Positions 1 through 9,113 are shown, numbered from the stretch's first letter. The stretch: 35,000 bases of DNA from JBDRFZ01 sp043818395 (GCA_043818395.1 JBDRFZ010000046.1:1-35000); one strand, 5' to 3'. A program made the numbers and translations. The notes: generated by a model from the letters alone, not told the origin.

Positions 1-2
1 TA

Positions 3-710
3 AATCGTGAATACCAGGAATTAAGTCAAAAATATACGGGAGATGCTTCCGGCGAGACTTTTATCTTGGCTGACAGAGACGTTTTTTTTAATAAATTAAA
101 TTATCCTGCGGCCGTTGGTTTGGGTGCATCAGACGATGTAAGGGCGGCTTTCGCCTATGCTTTACCGGCTTTAATTGTCGATGGGCCGTTGGAAACTATA
201 ACAAATGACGGTGGTGATTATGCTAGCGTAAATTTTCGATTTGACCGGAGTGCGACTGCGCCTTTTTTAATCGACTTGATTCGCGCTTGGCGGAAGGCCA
301 CTTCTACTGTCGAAGAATATGCCTGGATAGACAGAGCCGCGCAAGGATTGACGCGAGGAAATTTTAATATGGTGTTAGATTCGAGGTCGCGTCAAGTCGT
401 CAGGCTCTCCGGCAATTGGCCTATGTTTAACGAACAAGGAGAAGAGCAAGCCAAGTTGAACGTGACTATTGATTTTCTTGGCTTGAATCAATCCGTGGTT
501 ATAGATGTTCCGGCTCCGGTTAAAGACATCACCGATCTTCTTTCTAAACGAATTGAACCGACAACTCTGCCTAGTTCCGCCTTGCGACCCGGCGTAACCA
601 CGGGTACCGAGACATTGCAGCCGTCTCAAGAAGAAAGGGTAATCCAAAAACCGGAGATAGATTTATTCAATAAGTATTCGGAGGAGCTGAAAAAGAAGTC
701 ATTATATTAA
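3..710 (+). CDS. Unknown protein, 5' end outside window
   Basis: I do not recognise this gene. The frame is open to the left edge, so the gene starts outside the window and only the last ~235 codons are seen; a TTG at 66 is in frame but there is no reason to prefer it as the start. The visible part has no membrane segment. It is a mixed soluble-looking domain followed by a Pro/Thr/Ser-rich linker (around 'PTTLPSSALRPG') and a charged Lys/Glu tail. It ends four bases before the penicillin-binding protein gene, so the two are probably co-transcribed and it may belong to envelope or division functions. That link rests on position only. Confidence 0.6.
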   Translation, partial: NREYQELSQKYTGDASGETFILADRDVFFNKLNYPAAVGLGASDDVRAAFAYALPALIVDGPLETITNDGGDYASVNFRFDRSATAPFLIDLIRAWRKATSTVEEYAWIDRAAQGLTRGNFNMVLDSRSRQVVRLSGNWPMFNEQGEEQAKLNVTIDFLGLNQSVVIDVPAPVKDITDLLSKRIEPTTLPSSALRPGVTTGTETLQPSQEERVIQKPEIDLFNKYSEELKKKSLY

Positions 711-714
711 GCTT

Positions 715-2475
715 ATGCGCTTTCTAGCGCGGGAAAATAGACGAGCATCAAATCGGGCTGAAGGGCGCTTCAAAATTTTGATGATTTTTTTCGCGTTATT
801 ATTTGCGATCATGATCTTTAGGCTTTTTTATCTTCAGATTTTGCAATATGGTTTTTATTCGCTTTACGCGTCTGACCAGCATGAACTTGCGGCAAAACTG
901 CAACCCACGCGCGGACAGATACTTGTTTGCGACAAAGCCGATGGTGCGCTGCATCCGCTCGCAACAAACAGATTGACTTGGCAGGTTTATGCTTCACCGA
1001 AAGATATGGATGATCCGGTTTCGGTTGCGCATGCGTTGTCTTCGGTGCTGCAAGTTCCTGATGCGGACATTGTTGTTAAATTAACGAGAGATCCCGAGGA
1101 TCCCTACGAACTCATCGCCAAAGGTGTGGATTCGGAAGCGGTAAAAGCCCTCAAAGAACAAAGCCTGCCCGGCGTGGGATTTTTACAGAGCAGTTCTCGT
1201 CTTTATCCGGAAAAAAATATCGGCGGGCAGCTTATAGGTTTCGTTGCCTATGATGAACACGGAGGACTTTCCGGCAGATACGGTATCGAGAGCTCATTGG
1301 ATTCTTTGCTTGGAGGAACGCCTGGAAAATTATTAGCCGAAAAAGATGCCGGCGGACGGCGCTTAGCCATCGGACAAACCCAAATCCAGGAAGCAAAAAA
1401 CGGCTCGGACGTTATTCTTACCATTGACCGCACTATACAATTTAAAGCCTGTGAATTGATATCGCGAGCCGTAGAGCGGCATAATGCAGACGGCGGTTCC
1501 ATCGTTATGATGGATCCGGAGACCGGTGCGATCATAGCCATGTGTTCAACGCCTGATTTTGATCCCATGGAATTCGGTAAAATCAAGAATTTGTCGGAAT
1601 TAAATAACCCCGTGACTTTTAATGCTTATGAGCCCGGATCTGTATTCAAGGCTTTTACCATGGCCGCCGGATTAGATTTAGACAAAATTAGTCCAAAGAC
1701 TACTTACATAGATAAAGGATTTGAAGAAGTCGATGATCGGGTTATCAAGAATGCATTCAGCGGAGCTCGTGGGGAGCAGACTATGACCCAAGCCCTGGAT
1801 GAATCATTAAACACCGCTACGATTTTTGTGCAGCAGCTCATTGGTAAGGAACAATTTCGCAAATACATGAAGTCATTCGGTTTTGGTGAAAAGACGGGGA
1901 TCGAGTTAAGTCCGGAAGTTAAAGGAAACATTTCTTCTTTGGAGAAAAAAGGCAATGTATTTGCAGCTACGGCATCCTTCGGGCAAGGTATAGCGGTAAC
2001 GCCGCTTCAACTTCTCGCCGCTTATACGGCGCTAGCTAATGGTGGCAGGCTCTTTAAACCTTATATCGTGGACGAGATAGTCAATCCAGATGGAACCAGG
2101 GAAAAAACCAGGCCGGAACTTTTAGCGCAACCGATTTCCAAACGAACCTCAAGGCTTATCACGGGAATGCTTACTTCAGCCGTGGAAAACGGACATGGTA
2201 AAAATGCAGGCGTACCGGGATTTTGGGTGGCCGGTAAAACCGGTACAGCGCAAGTCGCCAGAACCGACGGGGTAGTCGGCTATCAGACCGATGCGACCAT
2301 AGGTTCGTTCGTCGGCTTTGCACCGGCTTATGATCCGAAATTCGTGATGCTGGTTAAAATTGATATGCCGCGAGATTCGCAATGGGCCGAGGCATCAGCC
2401 GCACCACTTTTCGGTGAAATGGCCAAGTTCATGTTTACTTATCTTGAAATTCAGCCAGACAGACTCACGAACTAA
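715..2475 (+). CDS. ftsI: Class B penicillin-binding protein (FtsI/PBP2-like transpeptidase)
   Basis: D,D-transpeptidase that cross-links peptidoglycan on the outer face of the membrane. The 586-residue protein has a cytoplasmic basic start, one membrane anchor at about residues 21-43, a dimerisation domain, and a penicillin-binding domain from about 230. All three active-site motifs are present: SVFK at 309-312 (nucleophile S309), SLN at 364-366, and KTGT at 508-511; SFGQG at 421-425 is also typical. There are no C-terminal PASTA repeats. Length matches FtsI (about 580-600), and murF follows after 31 bp, as in division and cell-wall clusters, which favours FtsI over an elongasome PBP2. No Shine-Dalgarno precedes the ATG; translation may be coupled to the gene ending at 710. 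Confidence 0.93.
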   Translation: MRFLARENRRASNRAEGRFKILMIFFALLFAIMIFRLFYLQILQYGFYSLYASDQHELAAKLQPTRGQILVCDKADGALHPLATNRLTWQVYASPKDMDDPVSVAHALSSVLQVPDADIVVKLTRDPEDPYELIAKGVDSEAVKALKEQSLPGVGFLQSSSRLYPEKNIGGQLIGFVAYDEHGGLSGRYGIESSLDSLLGGTPGKLLAEKDAGGRRLAIGQTQIQEAKNGSDVILTIDRTIQFKACELISRAVERHNADGGSIVMMDPETGAIIAMCSTPDFDPMEFGKIKNLSELNNPVTFNAYEPGSVFKAFTMAAGLDLDKISPKTTYIDKGFEEVDDRVIKNAFSGARGEQTMTQALDESLNTATIFVQQLIGKEQFRKYMKSFGFGEKTGIELSPEVKGNISSLEKKGNVFAATASFGQGIAVTPLQLLAAYTALANGGRLFKPYIVDEIVNPDGTREKTRPELLAQPISKRTSRLITGMLTSAVENGHGKNAGVPGFWVAGKTGTAQVARTDGVVGYQTDATIGSFVGFAPAYDPKFVMLVKIDMPRDSQWAEASAAPLFGEMAKFMFTYLEIQPDRLTN

Positions 2476-2506
2476 CTTTTAGATATTAGTAAATTATTGA
2501 TTAAAT

Positions 2507-3820
2507 ATGTCTATCCAAAAATCGTTCGAAAAGTTTTTAAGTCGTTGCGTAGCAAAAGCTTTGCGTCGCGAACATCCTTTTATTATTGGTGTAGCCGGTT
2601 CAGTTGGAAAATCATCAACCAAAACCGCTATCGGCATTGCTTTGGGAGCTTTGGAAGATGGGAGCAAGGTGGTTATGTCGGATAAAAATTACAATAACGA
2701 TCTTGGTGTTCCACTGGCGGTTTTTGGTTGCGTTATGCCGGGCAGATCAATCGTCAAATGGTCGGTCCTACTTGGTAAGGCCGCACTAACGGCACTGGGA
2801 ATTTTGAAACTTAGAGCCAAAACTTTTGTTTTAGAGATGGGTACGGACAGGCCGGGTGACCTACTACGGCTCGTTAAAATGGCTAAACCGAATATCGGGG
2901 TTTTAACGGCCATAGGCCCGGAACATACCGAGTATTTCGGTGGCGTTGATGAAGTGGCAAAAGAAGAAGCTTTTATTTTTTCTACGCTCACCGAAGGCGA
3001 TACGGCCATCGTTAATGCTGATGACGACCGTGCCTTGGAGATCGCAAAATCGTTTAAAGCTAATGTATATTCTTTCGGGACTTCGGATCAGGCATGGGTT
3101 CGCATCGTGTCCACGGAATTAATCGCAGAAGAGAATAATCCGGAGCATTCGGGTTTATTGGTTGAACTTTTTATGAGCGGAGAAACGATTACCATTAAGT
3201 TAGAAAAAACTGCCGGCAAACCGCAGGCGTATGCCGCGGCTGCGGCCTTGGCTTGTGCGGCGGCTATGGGTAAAGACTTGACGCAAGCCGCGGCGCGACT
3301 TGAAAAACATTTTTGCGGCATGCCGGGACGCATGCGGCTCTTGGAAGGTATCAAACACACTTGGCTTCTGGATGATTCATATAATTCCTCACCTCTCGCG
3401 GTGATGTCGGCTATTCGTGATCTATCGGTTTTTCCAATAAATGAATCGGCTAAACGTATAGCCGTGCTTGGCGACATGCTGGAGCTTGGAAGTCTAGCTG
3501 AACAGTCGCATGTCGATATGGGGAGGGCTGTAGCCGAAGCTGGAATTGATTTACTTGTACTCTGCGGTGGTATGTCGGGCGTCGTAGCCAGAGCGGCTAA
3601 AGAAGCCGGCATGTCAGATGAAGCGATTTTCATTTATCAAAACAGTTCAGAAGCCGGGTTGTTCGTGCAGGAGAGGATGAAGCGTGGCGATGTCATCCTC
3701 ATTAAAGGTTCGCAGGGAATCAGAATGGAGCGCGTGACAAAAGAATTGATGGCGCATCCGGACCGGGTAGCGGAACTCCTGGTTCGTTACACGCCGGACT
3801 GGCTAAGGAGGACAGGATGA
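2507..3820 (+). CDS. murF: UDP-MurNAc-tripeptide:D-Ala-D-Ala ligase (MurF)
   Basis: Cytoplasmic ATP-dependent ligase adding D-Ala-D-Ala to UDP-MurNAc-tripeptide, the last soluble step of muropeptide synthesis. The 437-residue protein shows the Mur ligase order: P-loop GSVGKSS at 31-37, NYNNDLGVP at 61-69, E110-MG of the central domain, GPEHTEYFG at 137-145, PGRM at 273-276, then the MurF-typical DDSYNSSP at 289-296 and LGDMLELG at 321-328. The P-loop reads GSVGKSS rather than the usual GSxGKTT. The C-terminus runs into a REP-like repeat: the TGA stop at 3818-3820 lies inside a GGACAGGATGACAGG copy, so the last residues may come from repeat insertion. Confidence 0.95.
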   Translation: MSIQKSFEKFLSRCVAKALRREHPFIIGVAGSVGKSSTKTAIGIALGALEDGSKVVMSDKNYNNDLGVPLAVFGCVMPGRSIVKWSVLLGKAALTALGILKLRAKTFVLEMGTDRPGDLLRLVKMAKPNIGVLTAIGPEHTEYFGGVDEVAKEEAFIFSTLTEGDTAIVNADDDRALEIAKSFKANVYSFGTSDQAWVRIVSTELIAEENNPEHSGLLVELFMSGETITIKLEKTAGKPQAYAAAAALACAAAMGKDLTQAAARLEKHFCGMPGRMRLLEGIKHTWLLDDSYNSSPLAVMSAIRDLSVFPINESAKRIAVLGDMLELGSLAEQSHVDMGRAVAEAGIDLLVLCGGMSGVVARAAKEAGMSDEAIFIYQNSSEAGLFVQERMKRGDVILIKGSQGIRMERVTKELMAHPDRVAELLVRYTPDWLRRTG

Positions 3821-4046
3821 CAGGAAATGAGTTCGGGAGGACATAAGACTGTCGTCCTGAGCGAAGCGACAGCGGAGTCGAAGGATCTTATGGAAGCGAT
3901 GGTCAAGCAACAAGATTCTCCCTGACGCTACTGTCGGGACAGATTGACAAGCTCGGGACGACGGAAAGATGAACTCAGGATGACAGAAAGAGGATCGGGG
4001 AGGGAAAAAGGTCCTTCGACAGGCTCAGGATGACAGGAAGAGAACT
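3807..4046. repeat. Mosaic of REP-like intergenic repeats
   Basis: This ~300-bp gene-free stretch is built from recurring words. AGGATGACAG occurs near 3813, 3978 and 4026, each followed by GAA or AAA-like bases. The segment at 3851-3889 (GTCCTGAGC...GAAGGATCTT type) and the segment at 4011-4036 (GTCCTTCGAC...CTCAGGATGACAG) are inverted relatives of one another, and a degenerate version lies around 3950-3971. The pattern 'CCTTCGAC..CTCAGGATGAC' is a widespread bacterial intergenic palindrome type; this copy set looks like repeated insertion followed by decay. No promoter or ORF is seen inside. Confidence 0.7.
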
Positions 4047-4083
4047 CGGCGGAACCATGGGTCTACCGGACGGCTTGTAAATT

Positions 4084-4112
4084 TTGACAGAATAACGAAT
4101 TTTACGTATTCT
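4084..4112 (+). promoter_or_regulatory. Promoter of tRNA-Glu
   Basis: A consensus -35 TTGACA (4084-4089), a 17-bp spacer and a -10 TATTCT (4107-4112) lie just before the tRNA. The predicted transcription start is near 4119, leaving a short 5' leader. This is the best sigma70-type promoter in the window. The same -10 hexamer precedes tRNA-Trp. Confidence 0.85.
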
Positions 4113-4134
4113 CTGCGCACAATTACAAATCCAC

Positions 4135-4209
4135 GGCGCCTTCGTCTATCGGCTAGGACACATGGTTCTCATCCATGTAAGACGGGTTCGACTCCCGTAG
4201 GCGCTACCA
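4135..4209 (+). tRNA. tRNA-Glu (CTC)
   Basis: Full cloverleaf of 75 nt including an encoded CCA. The acceptor stem is GGCGCCT/AGGCGCT with a G-T first pair, the D arm is GTCT...AGGAC, the anticodon stem CATGG/CCATG encloses loop TTCTCAT (anticodon CTC, Glu codon GAG), and the T arm is ACGGG-TTCGACT-CCCGT. The layout matches bacterial tRNA-Glu closely. Confidence 0.93.
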
Positions 4210-4264
4210 TCGCGTTGAACGCGATACCAACTTGAGAGAAATGTGACGTTAAACGTCGCGACCG

Positions 4265-4286
4265 AAAGAGGCTAACGCCTCTTTTT
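4265..4286 (+). terminator. Rho-independent terminator of tRNA-Glu
   Basis: The stem AAAGAGGC / GCCTCTTT with a TAAC loop is followed by a short T run. Between it and the tRNA lie two further small inverted repeats, ATCGCG-TTGAA-CGCGAT (4209-4225) and GACG-TTAAA-CGTC (4245-4257), which may shape the 3' trailer. Confidence 0.8.
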
Positions 4287-4383
4287 GGTTATGGGTGATT
4301 GTTAGAGAGTTGGACTGACGCGGGTTAGGCGTGTGTATTTTTGCAAAGAGCTTGCTCGGCCTATATTATTCAATATTAGAACT

Positions 4384-5484
4384 ATGGCTGAGTTAATCCT
4401 GTCGTCTAATCCCTTCGATCAGGAGTCGAAGAAAGAAAGCGGATCAAGCGTTCATCCTGAAAAACGGGGTGATTTGGATTTAGTAACGCCGTGGAAAACC
4501 GTTGAAGATCTTGAGCGTGCAGTTCGCGCCTTGCCGCCAAGGATTAAAATTGCGATCAAAGAGGAAGAGCGAGAAGAAGTTTACCCGGATGCAGAGCGTG
4601 ATTCTTTAATGACGCAATACGACAAAGAAACTTTTAAGATACTTTTTGGATCAAACATAGCAATAGCTCTGGATCGTCATTTGAATTTTTCCGAACAGTG
4701 GTACGAAAGATTAAGGCGCGGTGAAGATCCCGGAGCTTTGCGGTACGAAACGGTCAAAGAAATAGATTTGTTTTACAAAGAGCAGAAACCGCCTTTTTTT
4801 GATCTTGAATATCTCGCAAAACGGCAGGACGAGGCAAAAGCGGAATACGTAAAAACAAGAAAAGAATACACCGAAACAAAAAATAAATTGGTAAAATTGG
4901 AAGAAGCCATTAAATCATTAAGCGGAAAAAGAGGATCTAAAAATCAGATGCGTGAACTCGAAGCGGAGCGTGATAAATTAAGAGAAGTTGTTTCTGATAA
5001 TCCGCAGGGTCCAGGAAAATTAAGCAGATTAGCGATAAAAAGCGACAGGGAATTCGCGAATTTGCAAACTCTTAAGAGTTCTTATGACGATGCGGATAGA
5101 ATCAGGAACATATGTTTACAAAATCGACAAAGAATAACGTCAGAGGATGCAGCGGACATCTGGGCAGAGGTTGCGGATCGCATCGGAAGACCTCTTGGAT
5201 TCGCATCGGGTAATTTACGGAGAAAAGGTAAAAACAATGAGGCGAAAAAAATCGAGGATTATCGGCTTCAAATAAAAGAGATTTTGTTGGAATCAGTTTT
5301 TGATTGGCTGGAAACCCAGCCGGCGGAAGGAACGCGAAAAAAGAAAACGGATGTATTGGCAAAAAACTTTTTTCTTGTCAGAGGTCTTTTAGAAACGTCG
5401 CTAAATCGTGATCCGGAGTCAGTCAGAGCGAATCTGCAACATGCGCAGATTATTTTACGCAGGCTGGTTGATCTGGCGGGTTGA
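4384..5484 (+). CDS. Unknown coiled-coil protein
   Basis: Unrecognised 366-residue soluble protein. I place the start at the ATG at 4384; an in-frame GTG at 4333 would add an unlikely 17-residue tail. The first ~60 residues are polar and disordered-looking and contain 'SSNPFDQ'. A helical central part follows, with a strong coiled-coil heptad region at roughly residues 140-230 (many K/E/L, e.g. 'KLVKLEEAIKSLSGKRG'). The rest is a helical C-terminal domain. There is no signal peptide or membrane segment. The style (short NPF-bearing N-terminus, then coiled coils) resembles the protein at 9114, but no clear sequence homology was seen. It ends 10 bp from the convergent uppP gene. Confidence 0.75.
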   Translation: MAELILSSNPFDQESKKESGSSVHPEKRGDLDLVTPWKTVEDLERAVRALPPRIKIAIKEEEREEVYPDAERDSLMTQYDKETFKILFGSNIAIALDRHLNFSEQWYERLRRGEDPGALRYETVKEIDLFYKEQKPPFFDLEYLAKRQDEAKAEYVKTRKEYTETKNKLVKLEEAIKSLSGKRGSKNQMRELEAERDKLREVVSDNPQGPGKLSRLAIKSDREFANLQTLKSSYDDADRIRNICLQNRQRITSEDAADIWAEVADRIGRPLGFASGNLRRKGKNNEAKKIEDYRLQIKEILLESVFDWLETQPAEGTRKKKTDVLAKNFFLVRGLLETSLNRDPESVRANLQHAQIILRRLVDLAG

Positions 5485-5493
5485 AATCGATTT

Positions 5494-6255
5494 TTAAAAT
5501 CTGATCAGTATTATTACAGCGGCCAGTAAAAGTCGATAGACGGCAAAAGGTAAAAGCGAGTGTTTTTTCAGGAATTGTAAAAGCCAGTGGATACAGAAAA
5601 TTCCTACGACAAATGAGGTTAAAAAACCCGCCACGAGGGCCGCATAGTTGAAGTCGCCTGTACCGGCAGAGGCGATATCTAATAATTTTTTCAGACCCGA
5701 TCCGGCGATAATGGGCATGGATAAAATAAAACTGAAACGCGCCGCGTTTTCGCGTTTTATTCCCAAAAAAAGAGCGCCCGAAATAGTCGCGCCGGAACGG
5801 GAAACTCCTGGAATAAGCGCGAGCGCCTGAAAACAGCCGATCCACCAGGCTTGTTTGATATTTACGTTTTCAGTTTTTTGTTTCGCTACACGTTCCGCGG
5901 CAAAAAACAAACCACTACCTGCGACAAGCGCTAAAGCCACCAATAAAGAATTACGAAACAGTGTTTCCATTGTTTTCTCGAGTAATATACCCAGCGCCAA
6001 GGCGGGGAGTGTTCCGACCATTATCGCTATCAGGTATTTTTTATTTTTCAGGATACTGATGAAGTCTTTAAAAAAATAAATACCGACCGCTAATATCGTG
6101 CCTAGCTGAAGAACTGCATCAAAGGCCAAACCTCCGGCCGGGTCTATCTTTAGTAGTTCTCTCGTCAGAATCAGATGTCCGGATGAAGATACGGGCAAAA
6201 ATTCAGTAAGACCCTGAACCAATCCCAATATCAGTCCCTGCGGAAACGAGATCAT
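5494..6255 (-). CDS. uppP: Undecaprenyl-diphosphatase (UppP/BacA)
   Basis: Integral membrane phosphatase that recycles undecaprenyl pyrophosphate to the monophosphate carrier used for peptidoglycan and other cell-surface glycans; also the classic bacitracin-resistance determinant. The 253-residue length is typical. Both family signatures are present: EFLPVSSSGH at about 18-27 and PGVSRSGAT at about 149-157, with the catalytic-region Glu, Ser, His and Arg residues visible. About seven to eight hydrophobic helices follow. Its ATG overlaps the stop of the upstream lipoprotein gene (ATGA), so it is the last gene of a translationally coupled three-gene operon with a glycosyltransferase. Confidence 0.95.
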   Translation of the reverse strand: MISFPQGLILGLVQGLTEFLPVSSSGHLILTRELLKIDPAGGLAFDAVLQLGTILAVGIYFFKDFISILKNKKYLIAIMVGTLPALALGILLEKTMETLFRNSLLVALALVAGSGLFFAAERVAKQKTENVNIKQAWWIGCFQALALIPGVSRSGATISGALFLGIKRENAARFSFILSMPIIAGSGLKKLLDIASAGTGDFNYAALVAGFLTSFVVGIFCIHWLLQFLKKHSLLPFAVYRLLLAAVIILIRF

Positions 6256-7640
6256 TGTATTTTATTTATTTCCAGTTCCGGAATTGGAATCGAAGGAGAT
6301 ACATTTACCGCAGGTAGAGGCACGGGTTCCGACTCTGAATAGATTTCTTCGAAGGCATCGTCGTCAACCAGGGGTAATGTCGTGGAATATTTTTCAGTTT
6401 GAGCATCTTTCCCTCTTTGCACAGTTCCTATTGCCAGTAGCGCTGGGATGAGATAAGTCGTATTTTCGTTGTTCGACCAGGAATCATATTTAAGCCAGGC
6501 CAGTGAAATACTAGTAATATTAACTTTGATATTAACGTTTTCCGTTCCCCAGGCATAAACAGGGTTGAGCCCTCCGGCGGAAAGTCTCATTTTTGCCGTT
6601 TCGTAATCTATCATTGGATAAGCCGATCGAATCGTATCCTGATCGAGTTGGATGTTTCCACTGGTTATTTTTTTGTCTTGAATATTTACATTGATATAAG
6701 CATTATTTGAAAGATGTCCGCTAAAATCAATGACCGGCCGACCTTCTTGCATCCCACCGTAAACCGCAGTTAGCGTTTGAGGTTGCATGTAACAACGTTC
6801 CTGCGGATAATCAATCGACGATGTTCCGTGCGGTGTATTTGTTTCCGTCATGGAACAACGATAGTCTGACGACATGGTGGATTCGTCACCGTTTTCTTGC
6901 TGGATTTTTCCTCCCAGCATTTTTAAAGAAGTAAATCCATGAGCATCCAGAAAAGCATCGGCTACTGACAGTATTTCATTTTTATCGTAATTTATTTTCT
7001 GGGTTGCGTCTGTATCGATATATATCAAAGGCATGGGCTGGTAATAACTCGCTTCCTGCCAAAAACTCAGTTGGCGCGAAGCGGCTTCAAACGACCAGAT
7101 TAAAGTATTAGCATCTCGCCATTGGAAATTTAAAGAAATCAAAGTTGAGTTATTGGCCATGGCTTTGCCCGGTAAGCTTGAAAGGCGCGCAAAAGAAGAA
7201 GCCGTGGTAGCATCAGGTAGCTTTTTTTCAATCTTTAGAACATCGTCTTGTGTTTGCCAGGCAGGAAGTTGGGCATCTATTTGGTATTCGACGGTAGACG
7301 GTAAACGATTTATGGGGGGCGAGGGCATCATTATTCCGGGTGAAGATCCGGTCATACCTCCCGGCATGGCGGTTGCCGTGCCAGACTGATAAGAAGTTGA
7401 GACAGCTAAGCTTTTATTTTCTTGCGAAGCGATGGTTTGCAATGAACCGTCCGCCACGGGTTGAGATATGTTTAATTTTGGTAATTTTCCGAAACCTGAT
7501 TCAGAAGCGACCGTATTCGTTTGCGTTTTCGGTAAATTTTGAACGCCGGTCTGTTGTACTTGTTTAATATTCGGCATGCAGCCGAGGCCGAAAAACGACA
7601 AAGTGAAAAAAATCACCGTGAACCTACTCGCCGTCCTCAT
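6252..7640 (-). CDS. Putative lipoprotein of unknown function
   Basis: 462 residues beginning with a basic/hydrophobic signal and a lipobox-like GLGC (candidate lipidated Cys21; the -3 Gly is atypical). A Thr/Ser/Pro/Gly-rich stretch (~30-110) probably spaces the fold from the membrane. The main domain has no family I recognise; the alternating hydrophobic/polar pattern suggests beta structure, with Cys residues near 'YRCSMTE' and 'ERCYMQ' that might pair outside the cell. It overlaps the glycosyltransferase upstream and uppP downstream by four bases each, so all three proteins are likely made together and may serve one envelope process. The specific role is unknown. Confidence 0.8.
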   Translation of the reverse strand: MRTASRFTVIFFTLSFFGLGCMPNIKQVQQTGVQNLPKTQTNTVASESGFGKLPKLNISQPVADGSLQTIASQENKSLAVSTSYQSGTATAMPGGMTGSSPGIMMPSPPINRLPSTVEYQIDAQLPAWQTQDDVLKIEKKLPDATTASSFARLSSLPGKAMANNSTLISLNFQWRDANTLIWSFEAASRQLSFWQEASYYQPMPLIYIDTDATQKINYDKNEILSVADAFLDAHGFTSLKMLGGKIQQENGDESTMSSDYRCSMTETNTPHGTSSIDYPQERCYMQPQTLTAVYGGMQEGRPVIDFSGHLSNNAYINVNIQDKKITSGNIQLDQDTIRSAYPMIDYETAKMRLSAGGLNPVYAWGTENVNIKVNITSISLAWLKYDSWSNNENTTYLIPALLAIGTVQRGKDAQTEKYSTTLPLVDDDAFEEIYSESEPVPLPAVNVSPSIPIPELEINKIQ

Positions 7641-8980
7641 ATAATCATGGGAATTTTATGTAATTCGATTTTTTCTTTAGTGATAATACTTTCGATGCGG
7701 TAAGAGCCGTGTGTAGGTGCTTCGATATATCCATTCCAGGCCATGCGAGCTAAGCCTCCGCTATTTATCCAGTCAAACAACCATTCGTTAGTGTAACGAG
7801 GATCGTTTTGCGTGACTCCCGCACCAACCATCTTTAACCAGGATCGGTTAAAGACTTCCTGTGAGCCGATGGACGGCGCCATGATTACCGGTAATCCGAC
7901 TCCGCAATAAAAAGACATTTCGCTGGGTTTTGTCCAAAGAATGTCGGTTTTGCGAATGGTTTTGCTGAATTCTATAAAATATGAAGGTCTGTCGTGGTAA
8001 TAATCCACAAAAACGCTCTCACCTAATAATTTTTTCAGACCCATGTCTTTGACAGCTTGAGTAAAATTTTCAGCCACGTCTTTTTTTGTTCCGGCGACAA
8101 GTCGTAATGCTATATCTTCGCGTTTGAGTTTTAAACGAAGACTCTCCAGTAATTGCATACCCAGGTTTCTTTGCGCGCCTGCTCCGCCGATCGAAAAAGT
8201 CAACGTCAATGGATGATTTTTGCGCATGGGACATGTACCTGGGCCCAGTTCGGCTTCGAGAGTTTTTACATATTTATTCATGAATATGCCATTCGGGTCC
8301 AGGTTGCAGAGTCTGCCTATCAGGTCTTTTTTAATAACCGCACCTTCCGGACCTCCGATAAGTTCTTTTGGCAGGGGAAAGCCGGTCAGAAAAATATTTT
8401 CCGGTCTGATGCCGTAAAGTTTGAGACGCTCTACTACGCGTCCGTTTGGCGCAAAATATTTTATCCTGCTTTTTTTAGGGTCTTTTGGAACCCAGGCTCG
8501 AGCCATATCGGCATCGCAGATCACTAAGTAAATATCTTCCGGATAATCAAAAACCTCGGCCGCGAACGCCGGCATGAAAAAGGTGCAAATTAAAGGCAGG
8601 GGTTTTTTGGAAAGTTTTTCAATAAGGTGCTTGCATAAGCCTAATTTTTCTATGAAGTAATAGGTTTGTTTTACCTGGGTATTGGGAGCAGACATGTCCC
8701 TTCGCGGATAGAAACTGGGAATACGCTGCATTTTATCCATGATTTCAAAAATCATGTCTCCGATATATGGGATGGGTTTGAGCCGTGAGATTGCTTCGTA
8801 TAATTTTCGGCTGTCACTCCAGAGCCTTTTATCTTTTAAGGGTATTCCCGGATAAGCATTGGCGGTAATGATTCCTTCCTCTGCCAGGTCCCTGAGGCCG
8901 TAAGCGGCGCGCTCATGGCCGTAGCCCATATTAACCGAGACCACATAAGCTTTTTTTTGATGATGTTTTTGTTCAAGCAT
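7637..8980 (-). CDS. MurG/MGDG-synthase-like GT-B glycosyltransferase
   Basis: Probable glycosyltransferase acting on a lipid acceptor. Residues 15-26, SVNMGYGHERAA, match the Gly-rich GxGHxxAA turn at the start of MGDG-synthase and MurG N-domains. The C-terminal half has TFSIGGAGAQ, like the GGxxGA loop, and then a 'KPSEMSFYCGVGLPVIMAP' segment matching the donor-binding SExxxxGxPxI motif of GT28 enzymes. I start at ATG 8980 rather than the TTG at 8998. The first gene of a coupled operon with a lipoprotein and uppP, it may glycosylate a polyprenyl or diacylglycerol lipid. It lacks obvious membrane helices. Substrate and product cannot be read from sequence. Confidence 0.7.
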   Translation of the reverse strand: MLEQKHHQKKAYVVSVNMGYGHERAAYGLRDLAEEGIITANAYPGIPLKDKRLWSDSRKLYEAISRLKPIPYIGDMIFEIMDKMQRIPSFYPRRDMSAPNTQVKQTYYFIEKLGLCKHLIEKLSKKPLPLICTFFMPAFAAEVFDYPEDIYLVICDADMARAWVPKDPKKSRIKYFAPNGRVVERLKLYGIRPENIFLTGFPLPKELIGGPEGAVIKKDLIGRLCNLDPNGIFMNKYVKTLEAELGPGTCPMRKNHPLTLTFSIGGAGAQRNLGMQLLESLRLKLKREDIALRLVAGTKKDVAENFTQAVKDMGLKKLLGESVFVDYYHDRPSYFIEFSKTIRKTDILWTKPSEMSFYCGVGLPVIMAPSIGSQEVFNRSWLKMVGAGVTQNDPRYTNEWLFDWINSGGLARMAWNGYIEAPTHGSYRIESIITKEKIELHKIPMII

Positions 8981-9101
8981 ACAAATATTTAGAGCCAAAA
9001 TTGGCTGATAAAGTAAGTATAGCTTATTAGAAGATTCTAGTCCCTTTTTTTATTTCATTCGGACAAGTTCAGTGATAGGCAAGTAACTGCCAGAGTAGTA
9101 T

Positions 9102-9107
9102 TATAAA
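9102..9107 (+). promoter_or_regulatory. -10-like element 6 bp before a start codon
   Basis: TATAAA ends six bases before the ATG at 9114 (an overlapping TATTAT lies at 9099-9104). There is no Shine-Dalgarno, so a leaderless transcript is possible. No good -35 was found. Confidence 0.35.
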
Positions 9108-9113
9108 TAAAAT

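Noticed and set aside
3088..3633. 181-codon minus-strand frame inside murF
   Set aside because: Shadow of murF; low-complexity Ser/Ala composition and no independent support.
5484..5520. Bidirectional terminator between the convergent genes
   Set aside because: AATCGATTTTTAAAATC forms only a weak AT stem; not enough to call.
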